DNA of 64,000 nucleotides from Roseiarcus sp963758335. GTDB lineage: Bacteria; Pseudomonadota; Alphaproteobacteria; Rhizobiales; Beijerinckiaceae. The stretch covers positions 1,116,001 to 1,180,000 of the forward strand of contig CAVWVF010000004.1 in NCBI GenBank assembly GCA_963758335.1, read 5' to 3'. Each line of letters opens with the position of its first letter. The stretch's first letter is position 1. Made by a program: the position numbers and the translations under genes. The notes below the pieces were generated by a model that was not told the origin of the DNA, did no database searches, and was given only the letters and a program-made list of their open reading frames with translations. Below are positions 8,642 to 17,060 of this stretch, one piece after another.

Positions 8642-8956
8642 TCAGCTAAGTCGGCCGCCTGCCTTTCTTCCCGGTTCTGAGGCAGTTCGTCGTTCGCCGG
8701 TGCCTCGGCGGGCAGCTCGAGAAGGCTCTTTGAGATCCGCTCCAAGGGCCGCGAACGCGACGGCCATGTCGTTCGTTGCGGCCTGCCACTGACCCCAATG
8801 GAAACGTGCTGACGGTCGATGAAGTCCGAAGGCTGATCGCAGCCCACCGAGCGCGCGGTTGAGCGCAGCATTGAGGCCAGCCGCAGGACCAACTGCACCA
8901 CCGCCCTTCTCTGTCCACTTAGGGTGTACCCTAGGCGAACGCGGTAGCAAGCTCAT
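8642..8956 (-). CDS. Hypothetical phage protein, possibly frameshifted
   Basis: ATG 8956 begins MSLLPRSPRVHPKWTEKGG, with GLNAALNRALGGL and ARFHWGQWQAATNDMAVAFA. Near 8740 another frame reads SKSLLELPAEAPANDELPQN and a coiled-coil-like AADLAERNAQLAELAAERAK, which looks more protein-like than the Arg-rich end of the first frame, so a frameshift is likely. The downstream end meets the duplicated terminase. Function unknown. Confidence 0.4.
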   Translation of the reverse strand: MSLLPRSPRVHPKWTEKGGGAVGPAAGLNAALNRALGGLRSAFGLHRPSARFHWGQWQAATNDMAVAFAALGADLKEPSRAARRGTGERRTASEPGRKAGGRLS

Positions 8957-9506
8957 GTGACTTCCTGTATGGTCATTGTGCTCTAACGCGGGAGACGATT
9001 TTGACCCACATTTTGAGCAAGCCGGAACACCCCACGGCGGGGATAACCTGAGCCTCCCGGCGGAGCCGTTGATAGAACGGCAGTAGGCTTCCAGCGCCGC
9101 ACGCGGCGTTTAGGTGTCGCGGCAAGGTCATCGGGCCAGTCGCTTTCTATCCGGCGGCTGGCCTTTGTTTTCTGAGGAACGGCTGAGGCGGCAACCCGCC
9201 TTTGGTCTCAATGGCCCGGAGCCTTTGGCCTCGATTGTGCCCTCGACGTGGCCTCCCCTTCCCAGTATGTGCTGCTCGGCCCATGGTTGTGCTGCTGACC
9301 CTGCGGTAGCCCGGCTGGCCCGGCTGCTCGCCCTCGGAGGGTGACTTCGGCAGGCCGCCCTGACGTTGGCGCAGAGACCCCCTGGGAGGCGCGCGTTTGC
9401 GGGAAACTTCGGCTGTTGTCTAGCTCAAGAAATCCAGTCGACCGCTGTTGACAATCACTCGCGTAAATGCAACCATGCAAGTTGCGCTCTGCGTGAGGAA
9501 TGTACA
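8957..9506. other. No gene recognised; short IS-end-like motif
   Basis: No convincing protein here. The 18-mer TTTTGACCCACATTTTGA at 8999-9016 recurs in inverse orientation at 52906-52923. It resembles the ends of IS21-type elements in this group of bacteria, but that attribution is from memory. Confidence 0.4.
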
Positions 9507-9713
9507 GTGAAATGGTTGGGGATTACATTACTCTGCGTCTTCGCGATAGGGAACGTTCCCCAGAGCGCGAGCGCTCAGACACTGACGACCGCGGCGAAAA
9601 AGATCCACGCGGCCCCGGCACCTGTGATCGGTAGCGGCATACCTGTTGCTCTGGTGGTCGGCGGTGTGTTGCTCGGCGCGAGACTCTTGGCGCGTCGGAG
9701 GCAACAGGACTGA
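9507..9713 (+). CDS. Small exported protein with C-terminal membrane anchor
   Basis: GTG 9507 preceded by GAGGAA gives 68 aa. The N-terminus MKWLGITLLCVFAIGNVP plus QSASAQ is a signal peptide with an A-x-A cleavage site. A short linker follows, then IGSGIPVALVVGGVLLGARL and a basic tail ARRRQQD. This architecture is like sorting-tail proteins anchored in the membrane. It faces away from the leftward replication operon. Function unknown. Confidence 0.6.
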   Translation: MKWLGITLLCVFAIGNVPQSASAQTLTTAAKKIHAAPAPVIGSGIPVALVVGGVLLGARLLARRRQQD

Positions 9714-9719
9714 AAATGG

Positions 9720-10112
9720 CCTGTCTCCAAGGCTTGCGATGATGTCCGCTACTCGGGGAGCGTCGTCAGACGCGAGGAAGCGCAGGCGGCCGTTGAGATC
9801 GGGAAGCTCGATCTCCCAGTGTCTGGCGAGTGCGACGAAGGGGTCCTGGAGCGCCCTGAAGACGTGTCGGGGAACGACAATGGGGACGCGCCCGGGCGCG
9901 TTCTCCCATCCGATAAGCTCCGGCCGGCCTGTTACGGCTGCCAGGGCGGTTGCGGCGAAGAACTGGAGGCGATGCTCGTCAGAGCGGTTGTTCAGCGTGT
10001 AGAGCCTGCCCGGGCAAAGGCTCGGCCCGGAGACCTCGTATTTGAACGGCGGCAGCTTGAGCTGGCTCGTCGACAGGAGCGCGCGCTCCAAACTCAGCGT
10101 GGGGTTCTTCAT
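9720..10112 (-). pseudogene. Decayed AAA/RecA-type ATPase of replication operon
   Basis: ATG 10112 starts MKNPTLSLERALL. The segment PSLCPGRLYTLNNRSDEHRL, QFFAATALAAVTGRPELIGW, GRVPIVVPRHVFRA follows the layout of RepA-like ATPases (G-x-Y, P-loop, helix, 'A...GRP', strand), but the P-loop is NNRSDEHRL with no GxGKT. After LRFLASDDAPRVADIIASLG and FSVL the protein ends abruptly near 9720. The later residues in the open frame, to 9528, do not look like protein. It overlaps the upstream gene by 4 bp (ATGA). Confidence 0.5.
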
Positions 10113-11055
10113 GTTGGCCTCGTGTTGGTGGCGAGTTGGTTGGCTCTGCGATGAGGTGCAGGTGACGGGCTGCAGCCCTTGGCAGCTTGCAGCTCATCCT
10201 CGAGGATGGCCGCACATTCCCGGAGCATCCGGATTACGCGGGTCCTGTCATTCGGCGTGGTCTGCTTGATCCACTTCACCAGCTCGCCGGCAGCCAAATA
10301 CTCCAGATTGCGGAGCGGCCGGGCGCTGGGCTGTGCCGGACCCTCGGCGCGGCGCACGAGCGTCTCGACCTGCGCCTCGGGCGTCGGCGCCTTCGCGGCC
10401 TGCAGCAGAGCCGACTGGTTGCTGTCGAAGCCGAGATCGGCCGCCTTCGCCTTCACCTCATTCGGCAGGGCTGCGATGGCCCCAGCGCGCCGGACTTCCT
10501 CCCGGGTGATGCCAAGCTCGCGGGCTGCGAAGCTGTCGCCACCTTCCGGACGCCCCCCTGAGGTTTCTGGGCAACTTGCACAGAAACCCCATCACGGTTC
10601 GCCTGCGGCATTTTCCCGCCCATCCTGATGTACTGCTCGACAGGATCGGGCTGCGACTTCTGGTCGATCAGCGCCTGCTTCTGGGCCTCCAGCCTCCCCC
10701 TCGACAGCTTGGCGTATTCCGCAATCTGCTCTGATCGCTGGACCACGCTCAGCTCAGTCCGGTGCAGGTTCTCCGATATGGTCCACAGGCGCGCCTCGAT
10801 GTCGTCGAAATCAACGACGCGGGCGGGGACGCGCTCCTCGCCAATTACGCGAAGAGCTTCTAGCCGGTGCCGGCCAGCGATCAGCAAATAGCGACCGTCG
10901 CGCTCGATGACGGTCACCGGGACCTGCAGGCCGATCGTCCTGATCGAGCTGACGAGGGCGACAACGTCCGTCGCGTTGGTCGGGCGCGAGTTGGCGGGGA
11001 AGTCGATCTGATCGAATGTCAGCCAGATGGACTTGGAGGGGCGGATGAATGGCAT
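10109..11055 (-). pseudogene. ParB-family nuclease-domain protein, one frameshift
   Basis: ATG 11055 begins MPFIRPSKSIWLTFDQIDFP. The ParB N-terminal domain is clear: RPTNATDVVALVSSIRTIGL, VPVTVIERDGRYLLIAGRHR (the GxRHR box), ARVVDFDD, TISENLHRTELS. The frame breaks in a run of six C/G near 10555; the next frame continues GDSFAARELGITREEVRRAG and NEVKAKAADLGFDSNQ, a helix-turn-helix, to 10109. Total about 315 aa. In phages such proteins act in partition or transcription of replication modules. It is the third gene in a leftward operon. The single-base loss in a homopolymer may be a read error. Confidence 0.8.
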
Positions 11056-11075
11056 TCATATGCTGGATTTCCTTG

Positions 11076-11942
11076 TCAAATTGCGATTGCGAGGCGCATC
11101 GGGGCTCGCATGGCGAGTATCTCCGCCAGCTCCATTTCGGCCCGCTCGACCTGGGCCCGCCTCGCGCGCGCTTCATCTCCGAACAGCTCGGTTACGACCG
11201 GCCTGCTCCAGGCGAGCACGGCTTTCCCGTCGGCACGGTCGGTAGGGCATTCGAGGGGGAGATCGGGCTGCGGCGCGTCGGCGACGAGCGTCAGCGGGAG
11301 GCTGGCGGGCGTCGTCAGCCTGGACGGCCCTGCGCCACTACCTTCACCAAGAGGGGGTGTACCCCCTCGAGATATAGATAGTGGTACGATTTCCGACAGT
11401 CGCAGTGGTACGGTTTCCGTACTGGCGTTTTGGCCTCTCTGGTACGGTTTCCGTACTGGCCTCTGGTACGGTTTCCGTACTGGCGGCTTTTGAATTTCTC
11501 CACTTGCCGGGCTAGGGGTTTTTCCCCGGTCACGCGCGGCGCCGGCCGCCGCCTCGGCCTCCTCCAGCGACTTGAACCGTCGCCATTTGAGGAGGGGCTC
11601 GACCCCCTTCCGCTCGGCGCGAGACGTCAGCAGGAATTTGTTCGGCTGCCTGTATTCGGCCGCGCGAGCCATCTTCCCGCGTTCGGTGATCTCGATGAAG
11701 CCGAGCGCTTCCAATTCAGCCAGCGCCGGGCCGACCGATGTTCGGTGGACGCCGTACTTCACGAAGTCATCGAACGTGACGGGGAGCTTGCCGTTGTCCT
11801 GGCCGCCGTGATGCGCCCACTCGATCTCGATGCGCGAGAGGGCGCGGTGCGCCGACAGGCTGAGAACCCGGTAGGCGGGGCTCTCCATCATCTCGATGAG
11901 GCGGGCTGCGAATTGGCCGCTGATTTTGTTGTGCTTGGCCAT
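11076..11942 (-). CDS. Winged-helix phage replication-type protein with internal iterons
   Basis: ATG 11942 overlaps the helicase stop (ATGA). The 288-aa product begins MAKHNKISGQFAARLIEMME, then ALSRIEIEWAHHGGQDNGKL, DFVKYGVHRTSVGPALAELE and LGFIEITERGK, a winged helix-turn-helix fold like phage O/RepA-type initiators. The middle is low complexity (PVRKPYQRPVRKPYQR) because the DNA there carries repeats. The C-terminus is Ala/Arg-rich. Placed between a helicase and ParB, with repeats inside the gene, it fits a replication initiator binding its own coding region, as lambda O does. The family assignment is inference. Confidence 0.65.
   Translation of the reverse strand: MAKHNKISGQFAARLIEMMESPAYRVLSLSAHRALSRIEIEWAHHGGQDNGKLPVTFDDFVKYGVHRTSVGPALAELEALGFIEITERGKMARAAEYRQPNKFLLTSRAERKGVEPLLKWRRFKSLEEAEAAAGAARDRGKTPSPASGEIQKPPVRKPYQRPVRKPYQRGQNASTETVPLRLSEIVPLSISRGGTPPLGEGSGAGPSRLTTPASLPLTLVADAPQPDLPLECPTDRADGKAVLAWSRPVVTELFGDEARARRAQVERAEMELAEILAMRAPMRLAIAI
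11351..11480. repeat. Putative phage replication origin: palindromic iterons
   Basis: The core GTACGGTTTCCGTAC (inverted repeat GTACGG-TTT-CCGTAC) occurs at 11408-11422, 11442-11456 and 11466-11480, with a degenerate copy GTACGATTTCCGACA at 11384-11398. Spacings are 24, 34 and 24. An 18-bp palindrome GAGGGGGTGTACCCCCTC lies at 11351-11368, followed by the AT-richer GATATAGATAG. All lie within the winged-helix gene. Iterons inside an initiator gene are a known origin layout. Confidence 0.6.
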
Positions 11943-13442
11943 CAGCCCGCCCTCTGCTGCTTCGCCCAAGCGATCTGGCGCGACTTGACCCAATTCTTCG
12001 TTTCGAGGCACGGCGGCCGGGGCTCCGCGCAACGTATCTGCGGGTGGTTCGGCCAGACGCCAAACTTTTCCCTGTACTTGTGCTCCACCCAGCCGGGCGA
12101 ATATCCGTGCTGGCGGCCAAGCCACTTCAGCTCGCCGAAGAAGGCCGCCTTTTCCACCATCGCGGGCTCGCGCTGGCCGCTGCGCCGCTCGCCGAGCTGG
12201 ATCAGCTCGCCGTCAACGGTCTCGACCTCGCTGGCCACGATCAGCTCGCCGCAGGCGAGGCACTGACGGGCTCCGGCGGGGCGACGGCCTTGCAGACGGG
12301 GCAGGCGCGTGGGGAGAGGCGTCCCGGGCTCCCGGGACTTCCTGGGACCGCCCTGCCCCTCGCGGCCGTCATCAAGGTGATCCTGATGGATGTCCGTAAT
12401 CAACCCGAGCCGCAAGTGGTTCCCGGCGTGGTCCAAAAACAGGCAGTCGGTCTTCCCCGGGGCGGTGCGCAGGCCACGCCCGAGGCTTTGTACGAACAAG
12501 ATCCGTGACTTTGTCGGCCTAGCGTCGACGATGCAGCTCACGTTCGGGAAATCGACACCGGTGCAGAGAACGCCGACACTGGTGAGCACCCTAATTTCAC
12601 CGGACCTGAACCGGGAGTAGATGGCCTCGCGGTCCTCCCTCGACATTTCGCCGTCGACGTATCCAGTCGGCACGCCGGCCTCGACTAAGCGATCAGCGAG
12701 GTGCCCAGCGTGCCGCCTGTTGACGGCAAAGACGATGGTTGACCGGTTCTCGCCAAGCCTCAACCAAGTCGAGACGACGTCGCCGGTGATCTGAGGCCGG
12801 TCCATCGCCGCGGCGAGTTGGCCCTCGTCAAAATCGCCGGCAACGGTGCGCACGCCGGCCAGATCAGGGTCGGACGGCGCGAACGCTTTGAACGGGACGA
12901 GAAACCCCTCGTTAATCAACTCGGTCGCCGTGGCCGCAACGACGATGGCCTTGTAGTGCCGGCCGAGCGCAGGCGACCACGGCGTCGCGCTCATGCCGAT
13001 GAACTTGATGTGCGCGCAGGCCGGGTCGGCCATCCAGCTCAAGATCGATTTGAACATCAAGTGGCACTCGTCGACGACGACGAGATCGACATCTGGCCTC
13101 TTTCTGCGGCTCAAGGTTGCAGCCGAGATGACCTGGACTGGCGCGAGGGTCCGTCAGGGGGTGATTGGCCTGCATCACGCCGACGCTGATGCCTTCATCC
13201 CCGAAGGCGGCGACCCACTGGTCGATCAGGGCGATCGATGTCGCCACGACGGCGACCCTCTTGCCCCTGGCGCGGGCGAGCTTGACGATGTGGATCGCCG
13301 TCATGGTTTTGCCGAAGCCGCAGGGGGCCTGGAGCACCAACTGGCTGACGCCGGCCAGGAGCGCTTCCCGCGTCTTCGCGATGGCGCGCTCCTGGCGGGG
13401 CCGCAGTTTCCGGAGCCCCGGCATGGAGAAGGGGGCGTTCAC
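11942..13442 (-). pseudogene. SF2 DEAD/DEAH-type helicase, frameshifted
   Basis: GTG 13442 overlaps the previous stop; ATG 13424 is an alternative. Motifs in order: LRPRQERAI (Q-like), QAPCGFGKTMTA (Walker A), then after a frameshift near 13145 VVVDECHLMF (DECH box), GMSATPW (motif III), STIVFAVNRRHA, LTSVGVLCTGVDFP, and FVQSLGRGLR (motif VI). The C-terminus has a zinc-ribbon type tail: one frame gives CPVCKAVAPP and the other QCLACGELI, so two compensating shifts seem to lie between. About 500 aa. UvsW/XPB-like helicases of this kind occur in phage replication modules. Confidence 0.85.
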
Positions 13443-13723
13443 GCCGCACCCCCTTTCCCGCTCGCGTCGGAGGAGAGCGCGTTGAAAAACTTGAGCGCCA
13501 AGATAAGCGCCCCGCGGGCATGACCCAGATGCACGCCGGCCAACCCTTGGTCTCGGCGCCACGCGCCTTCGCGAGCGCTGATGAGGTGGCTCACGGCGAG
13601 GTCGCAGAACGAGGCGAGTTCATCGAGCCGCGCGTCGGACATCCACTCGGCTTCCGCGCGGTTGCCCTCTTCGATCGCCCGGATGTGCTTCCGGAGCTCG
13701 GGTGTAGAGGCGCCGACGCTCAT
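13439..13723 (-). CDS. Hypothetical protein of replication operon
   Basis: ATG 13723 to 13439, 94 aa (MSVGASTPELRKHIRAIEEG, SDARLDELASFCDLAVSHLI, GHARGALILALKFFNALSSD). Helical, no known family. Overlaps its neighbours by 4 bp on both sides (ATGA and GTGA), so it is translated in the operon with the helicase. Confidence 0.65.
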   Translation of the reverse strand: MSVGASTPELRKHIRAIEEGNRAEAEWMSDARLDELASFCDLAVSHLISAREGAWRRDQGLAGVHLGHARGALILALKFFNALSSDASGKGGAA

Positions 13724-13815
13724 GGCCGCACCAGCAGGCAGGCGACCAGCACAAAGAAGGCCGGATCCGCGATTGAGGCTTGAGCGAGAACGCAGAAAAT
13801 GCTAGCCAAAGATAT
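13720..13815 (-). pseudogene. 3' remnant of small membrane protein (right module)
   Basis: The frame ends QISLASIFCVLAQASIADPA FFVLV-type, matching the membrane protein at 4933-5193. Its 5' part is gone: homology to the left module stops at about 13815 where the inserted two-gene unit begins. Its stop overlaps the start of the 94-aa gene. Confidence 0.6.
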
Positions 13816-13823
13816 TTGAAATT

Positions 13824-14168
13824 TCAGGACGGTGGCGCGAGCAGGTGCGTGGGGTATCCGAGGATGGTTGAGACGCGCCGGGTCTGGCGATCGGAATAGA
13901 TGAAGGCGGGTCCCTCGATGCGATAGTTGCCCTTCCAATCGATGACGAAGGAGGTATCGTTTTCTTCGATGTGGACGGGTTCCGGGTCGCCGTCGCGGGC
14001 CAGCCTTGCGGCGAGTTGATCGGACGGGTCGAGCAGCCAGGCGTCGCCGGTTTCGGTAGAGAACAGGACCAGCTGACCAACAGTGACGACGCGCCCATGG
14101 CGGTCAGCCGCCCGACGCTGGATGGAGCGGACCTCCTCGGCGAGGCGAAAGCTCTTCCCCTCCACCAT
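13824..14168 (-). CDS. Conserved hypothetical, partner of the large divergent protein
   Basis: ATG 14168 (MVEGKSFRLAEEVRSIQRRA) is chosen over the far upstream start, which would overlap the divergent gene. 114 aa: GRVVTVGQLVLFSTETGDAW, LDPSDQLAARLARDGDPEPV, HIEENDTSFVIDWKGNYRIE, PAFIYSDRQTRRVSTILGYP. It has mixed beta structure, and I recall it as a conserved hypothetical. It starts 61 bp from the divergent 539-aa gene, so both probably share one promoter region. Function unknown. Confidence 0.7.
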   Translation of the reverse strand: MVEGKSFRLAEEVRSIQRRAADRHGRVVTVGQLVLFSTETGDAWLLDPSDQLAARLARDGDPEPVHIEENDTSFVIDWKGNYRIEGPAFIYSDRQTRRVSTILGYPTHLLAPPS

Positions 14169-14229
14169 CTGTTTGCCCGGTCGACGCCGGATCGCCTTTC
14201 GATCCCTGCCGGGTATCGAGGGGGCTGCC

Positions 14230-15849
14230 ATGGATTTGTTCACCAAGCTGTTCGGCGACTTCTTGGTCTTCGTCTATCACTGCTTCGACCGGATTGTCAT
14301 TCGCGGCTATCTGACGGCGCTGTCGCGGCCCGAGCTGGTCGTCCACTTCTTCCGTGAGATCGTCGGGGTGGCGGAGGTCAGCAAGGAGGCGCTGAGCCAG
14401 CGGACGGCCGATTACCAGAATTGGGTGGAAGCCTACGCGCGCAATCACGCGATCCCGATCGAATGGGCCGAGAAGGGGGTACGCAAGGAGGACCACGTGC
14501 TGCGGTGGCTGCGCCGCATGGAGAAGCGCAATGCCTACGGTGTCTACTTCATCTTCAAGAGCATGGAGCAAGGGCCGACCTTCCGCATCAGCCTGCCGAA
14601 GTACCCGGCCAAGGACCCGCACTACCGCATCGTCGCGCACCAGCGCAGCCGCTTCACGCATTACTACTTCTATGTCCGCGACGAGGCGCTCGGACCGATG
14701 GTTGTGCGGGTGGCTTCCTTCTTCCCTTTCCAGACCGCCTACTATCTCAACGGCCACAGCTTCATCGAGCAGGAGCTGAAGCGGGCGGGGATCGGCTTCC
14801 GCAAGCATGACAACGCTTTCCTCGCCGTCGACGATGCAGCGGCGCTGCAGGCGTCGGCCGACCGGCTGAGCCCAGAGATCATTCGCCGGCGCCTCGACTA
14901 CTGGACCCTGATCCTCGGACCGAAGTTCTCAAAGAAGGAGCGCGCCAAGCTCAACCTGTCACGCTTCTACGCCATCTCCCAGATCGAGTACTGCCGCAAC
15001 TTCATCTTCAGGCGTCACTTTCCCATCCACAAGCTATTCGAGCGCAGCTGCGAACTCGGCCTGTGGCGGCTCAGCGCTGACAAGATCGCCACGATCTTCG
15101 GCAAGCGGGTCAGTCGCCGGATGCATGGCAAGCTGGCCACGGTCATCGACCAGATCGAGCACGGCCATCATGTCTTCCGCGCCTACTTCAAGAGCGGCTT
15201 CCTCAAACAGTATGAGAAGTTCCTGACCTTTCTGCGCAACGAATTGGTCTCCAACAATCTCACCGACTTCGGCCTGCTTAAGGGGCTCGACCATCTCGAT
15301 GCCGTGCGGACCACCTTCCAGCTGATCACGGATCGCTTCGCCGGCTTCCAGGCCGAGTGGCTCAACGTGCATGTCGATTTCCCGCTGCTGCAGCGCCTCG
15401 CCCATCCGATCACCATCGGCGCGGTGCGTTATCCCGGCCTCAAGATCCACGAGCCGCGCATCATCCGCCTGTTCGAGGTCCTCCTGCATGGCGGTCCTCA
15501 GATCGGCGGCTGGACGGCCCGGCAGATCCATCAAGCCGTCCTCGACACCTTCGACCTCTCTGAGAAGACCTACCGCCTGAACCAGCTCCGCTACGACTTG
15601 CGCAAGCTCAAGGGACACGGCCTGATCGAGCGCGACGGCTCGCGCTACGCCTACCGGCTCTCACCCAAGGGCGTCCAAGTCGCCCTCCTCTTCCTCTTCT
15701 TCCACAAGCGCCTGTGCGGCCCCCTCGCCAACAGCCGCTTCCATCACCGGCCGGACCCGCAACACCGTCCAGACAGCCGGCTCGAAGCCGCCTATCACCG
15801 CGCCGACACCGCCATCCAACGCGTCGTCGATCTCTTGGCTGCAGCTTGA
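14230..15849 (+). CDS. Large conserved protein of unknown function, intact (539 aa)
   Basis: ATG 14230 follows GAGGGGG; the frame is open further upstream but that part is not protein-like. N-terminus MDLFTKLFGDFLVFVYHCFD, then FDRIVIRGYL, YARNHAIPIEWAEKGVRKED, FRISLPKYPAKDPHYRI, RFTHYYFYVRDEALGPMVVR, FPFQTAYYLNGHSFIEQEL, SRFYAISQIEYCRNFIFRRH. The C-terminus has a winged-helix-like part (WTARQIHQAVLDTFDLSEKT, LNQLRYDLRKLKGHGLIERD) and ends VVDLLAAA. I recall near-identical proteins in many unrelated bacteria, always annotated hypothetical. There is no DDE, HUH or serine/tyrosine recombinase signature I can see. Context suggests it is the active protein of a mobile unit. Confidence 0.8.
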   Translation: MDLFTKLFGDFLVFVYHCFDRIVIRGYLTALSRPELVVHFFREIVGVAEVSKEALSQRTADYQNWVEAYARNHAIPIEWAEKGVRKEDHVLRWLRRMEKRNAYGVYFIFKSMEQGPTFRISLPKYPAKDPHYRIVAHQRSRFTHYYFYVRDEALGPMVVRVASFFPFQTAYYLNGHSFIEQELKRAGIGFRKHDNAFLAVDDAAALQASADRLSPEIIRRRLDYWTLILGPKFSKKERAKLNLSRFYAISQIEYCRNFIFRRHFPIHKLFERSCELGLWRLSADKIATIFGKRVSRRMHGKLATVIDQIEHGHHVFRAYFKSGFLKQYEKFLTFLRNELVSNNLTDFGLLKGLDHLDAVRTTFQLITDRFAGFQAEWLNVHVDFPLLQRLAHPITIGAVRYPGLKIHEPRIIRLFEVLLHGGPQIGGWTARQIHQAVLDTFDLSEKTYRLNQLRYDLRKLKGHGLIERDGSRYAYRLSPKGVQVALLFLFFHKRLCGPLANSRFHHRPDPQHRPDSRLEAAYHRADTAIQRVVDLLAAA

Positions 15850-15900
15850 TCGCCCCGCGCCTCAATGACAATGTTCGACTCGTCTTGTCTATGATCCCTC

Positions 15901-15982
15901 CGAGGATCGTCAGGTTGCCGTGCTTCAGGCGATCTTCGAGCGTGATGGCGTCGTGGGAGGCGACGCTATTCTCGTTGGGCAT
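15901..15982 (-). pseudogene. Truncated paralogue of the small DNA-binding protein
   Basis: ATG 15982 gives MPNENSVASHDAITLEDRLK then HGNLTIL, the same as the left-module gene at 4706, and then reads straight into the inserted unit. The recognition helix and C-terminus are lost. Confidence 0.8.
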
Positions 15983-16260
15983 TTCGTAAACTCCAGCCAA
16001 TTGAAAGACTGCGCCCGCTGGAAGACCTCAGCGAACGTGGCTGGAAGGTGGGGTAGAGCGTGTGATTTGTCTTTCACAACAATTCTTGGCTTGAAATGTT
16101 GTGCGCCTGAATTGTTCTATTTCAATGGGTTGCGTCCCGTCACGGGCCGGCCGTTGCGAACGTCCGATAAATAGTTCTTGATTGTAGCTTCGTCCGGTAG
16201 GCCCCAAGCGAGACGTCCCGCGCGGATATTCTCTAAGTCCAGCTCCTTCAGCATCTGAGC
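15901..16260. repeat. Right arm of inverted repeat (phage-module head)
   Basis: Inverse match to 4432-4790, including non-coding bases such as TTGTCTTTCACAACAATTCT (complement of the left arm). The remaining part of this arm, 13740-13810, lies beyond the inserted unit. Confidence 0.75.
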
Positions 16261-16566
16261 AAGAGCGGTCAATGTCTCATCTGGGAATTGGGTCATGACC
16301 TGCGCCATCGGGACAGCGAGGAGTTGACGCCATGGTGACGCGGGCGGCCCTCGTCTCCGCTTTCGCGTCCCAGCTGTCACCAAGGCTTGGACCAGCCTAT
16401 CGCGCACCGTCTGGTTGAGGGGTTCGTTCACCTCCTCGGCTGGCAACTCACGTCTTGTGTCGTCGCCAGCGAGCAGCGAAGGTGGAGACAACATCATAGA
16501 GAGCTTGAGTCGCGGCTCGTCGCTTCTCGCTACGGGTTCCTCCGATGGTTGGCTCGGCTTCGGCAT
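16117..16566 (-). CDS. Putative phage-module regulator
   Basis: ATG 16566 (MPKPSQPSEEPVARSDEPRL) gives 149 aa; the frame is open upstream to 16755 but without coding character. Middle: EEVNEPLNQTVRDRLVQALV, RGPPASPWRQLLAVPMAQVM. C-terminus: LAQMLKELDLENIRAGRL, ATIKNYLSDVRNGRPVTG. Its end is duplicated at 4432-4570. It precedes the small DNA-binding gene in both modules, so it may be the first gene of the operon. Function not known. Confidence 0.6.
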   Translation of the reverse strand: MPKPSQPSEEPVARSDEPRLKLSMMLSPPSLLAGDDTRRELPAEEVNEPLNQTVRDRLVQALVTAGTRKRRRGPPASPWRQLLAVPMAQVMTQFPDETLTALAQMLKELDLENIRAGRLAWGLPDEATIKNYLSDVRNGRPVTGRNPLK

Positions 16567-17060
16567 CGCGCGGCACCTCGTTTGCGCTGCACCAGGCACG
16601 CGCGGAAACCGAGGGTGCGTCTCGGCTTGTCGGATGGCCGTCCTATCCGCGCGACCGGCTTTTTGGCCCTGGAGGTTGCCAGCAGCAACAACATAGCGGC
16701 GTTGTCCCCCGAAATTCGCTGGCTCACACAGCGGGCTTCCAGCTACGGGCGACACCCAGAGTAGGCCCTCATCCTACTCTAGCTTGCCCTAGCTGCAGGG
16801 CCGCGCTGGAACGCCCTCGGAACCGCCCAGACCGAAAGGACGACCCTGGTGGCGGTCGGGGCGGCCTCTAACATCTCGAACCAGACGAACGCCAGCAGGC
16901 CGACAGCGACTGCCCGATGGACGCAACGCGAATGCGTCCGATGCGCCTCGCTGCACCCCTGCGCTCCGCCAGCCCGTCAGCAAGCGAGACGACACCTGAC
17001 CGGGTTCTCGACGTGCAATTCGTTCTTGTTCCGTTCTTCAATCGCGGCTACCATCGCCTG
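16567..17060. other. No gene recognised
   Basis: Open frames here are arginine- or serine-rich shadows. It lies upstream of two divergent gene groups and probably carries their promoters, but I cannot name one. Confidence 0.45.

Larger units (their letters stand above)
13815..15900. mobile_element. Inserted two-gene unit, unclassified putative mobile element
   Basis: Comparison with the intact left module shows that homology ends at about 13815 on one side and exactly at 15900/15901 on the other; the about 300 bp that should lie between them is replaced by this 2.1-kb unit. It encodes two divergent genes only. I see no terminal inverted repeats and no target duplication, and the target lost sequence, so insertion was accompanied by a deletion or the ends have since been altered. 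That it moves as a unit is inference. Confidence 0.6.

Noticed and set aside
11384..11480. Possible CRISPR array from the repeated GTACGGTTTCCGTAC
   Set aside because: The spacers are only 9-19 bp and nearly identical, and the repeats lie inside a gene; iterons are the better reading.
14104..15618. Long minus-strand ORFs (194-234 aa) opposite the 539-aa protein
   Set aside because: Shadows; the plus strand has the better protein and a start with a ribosome site.
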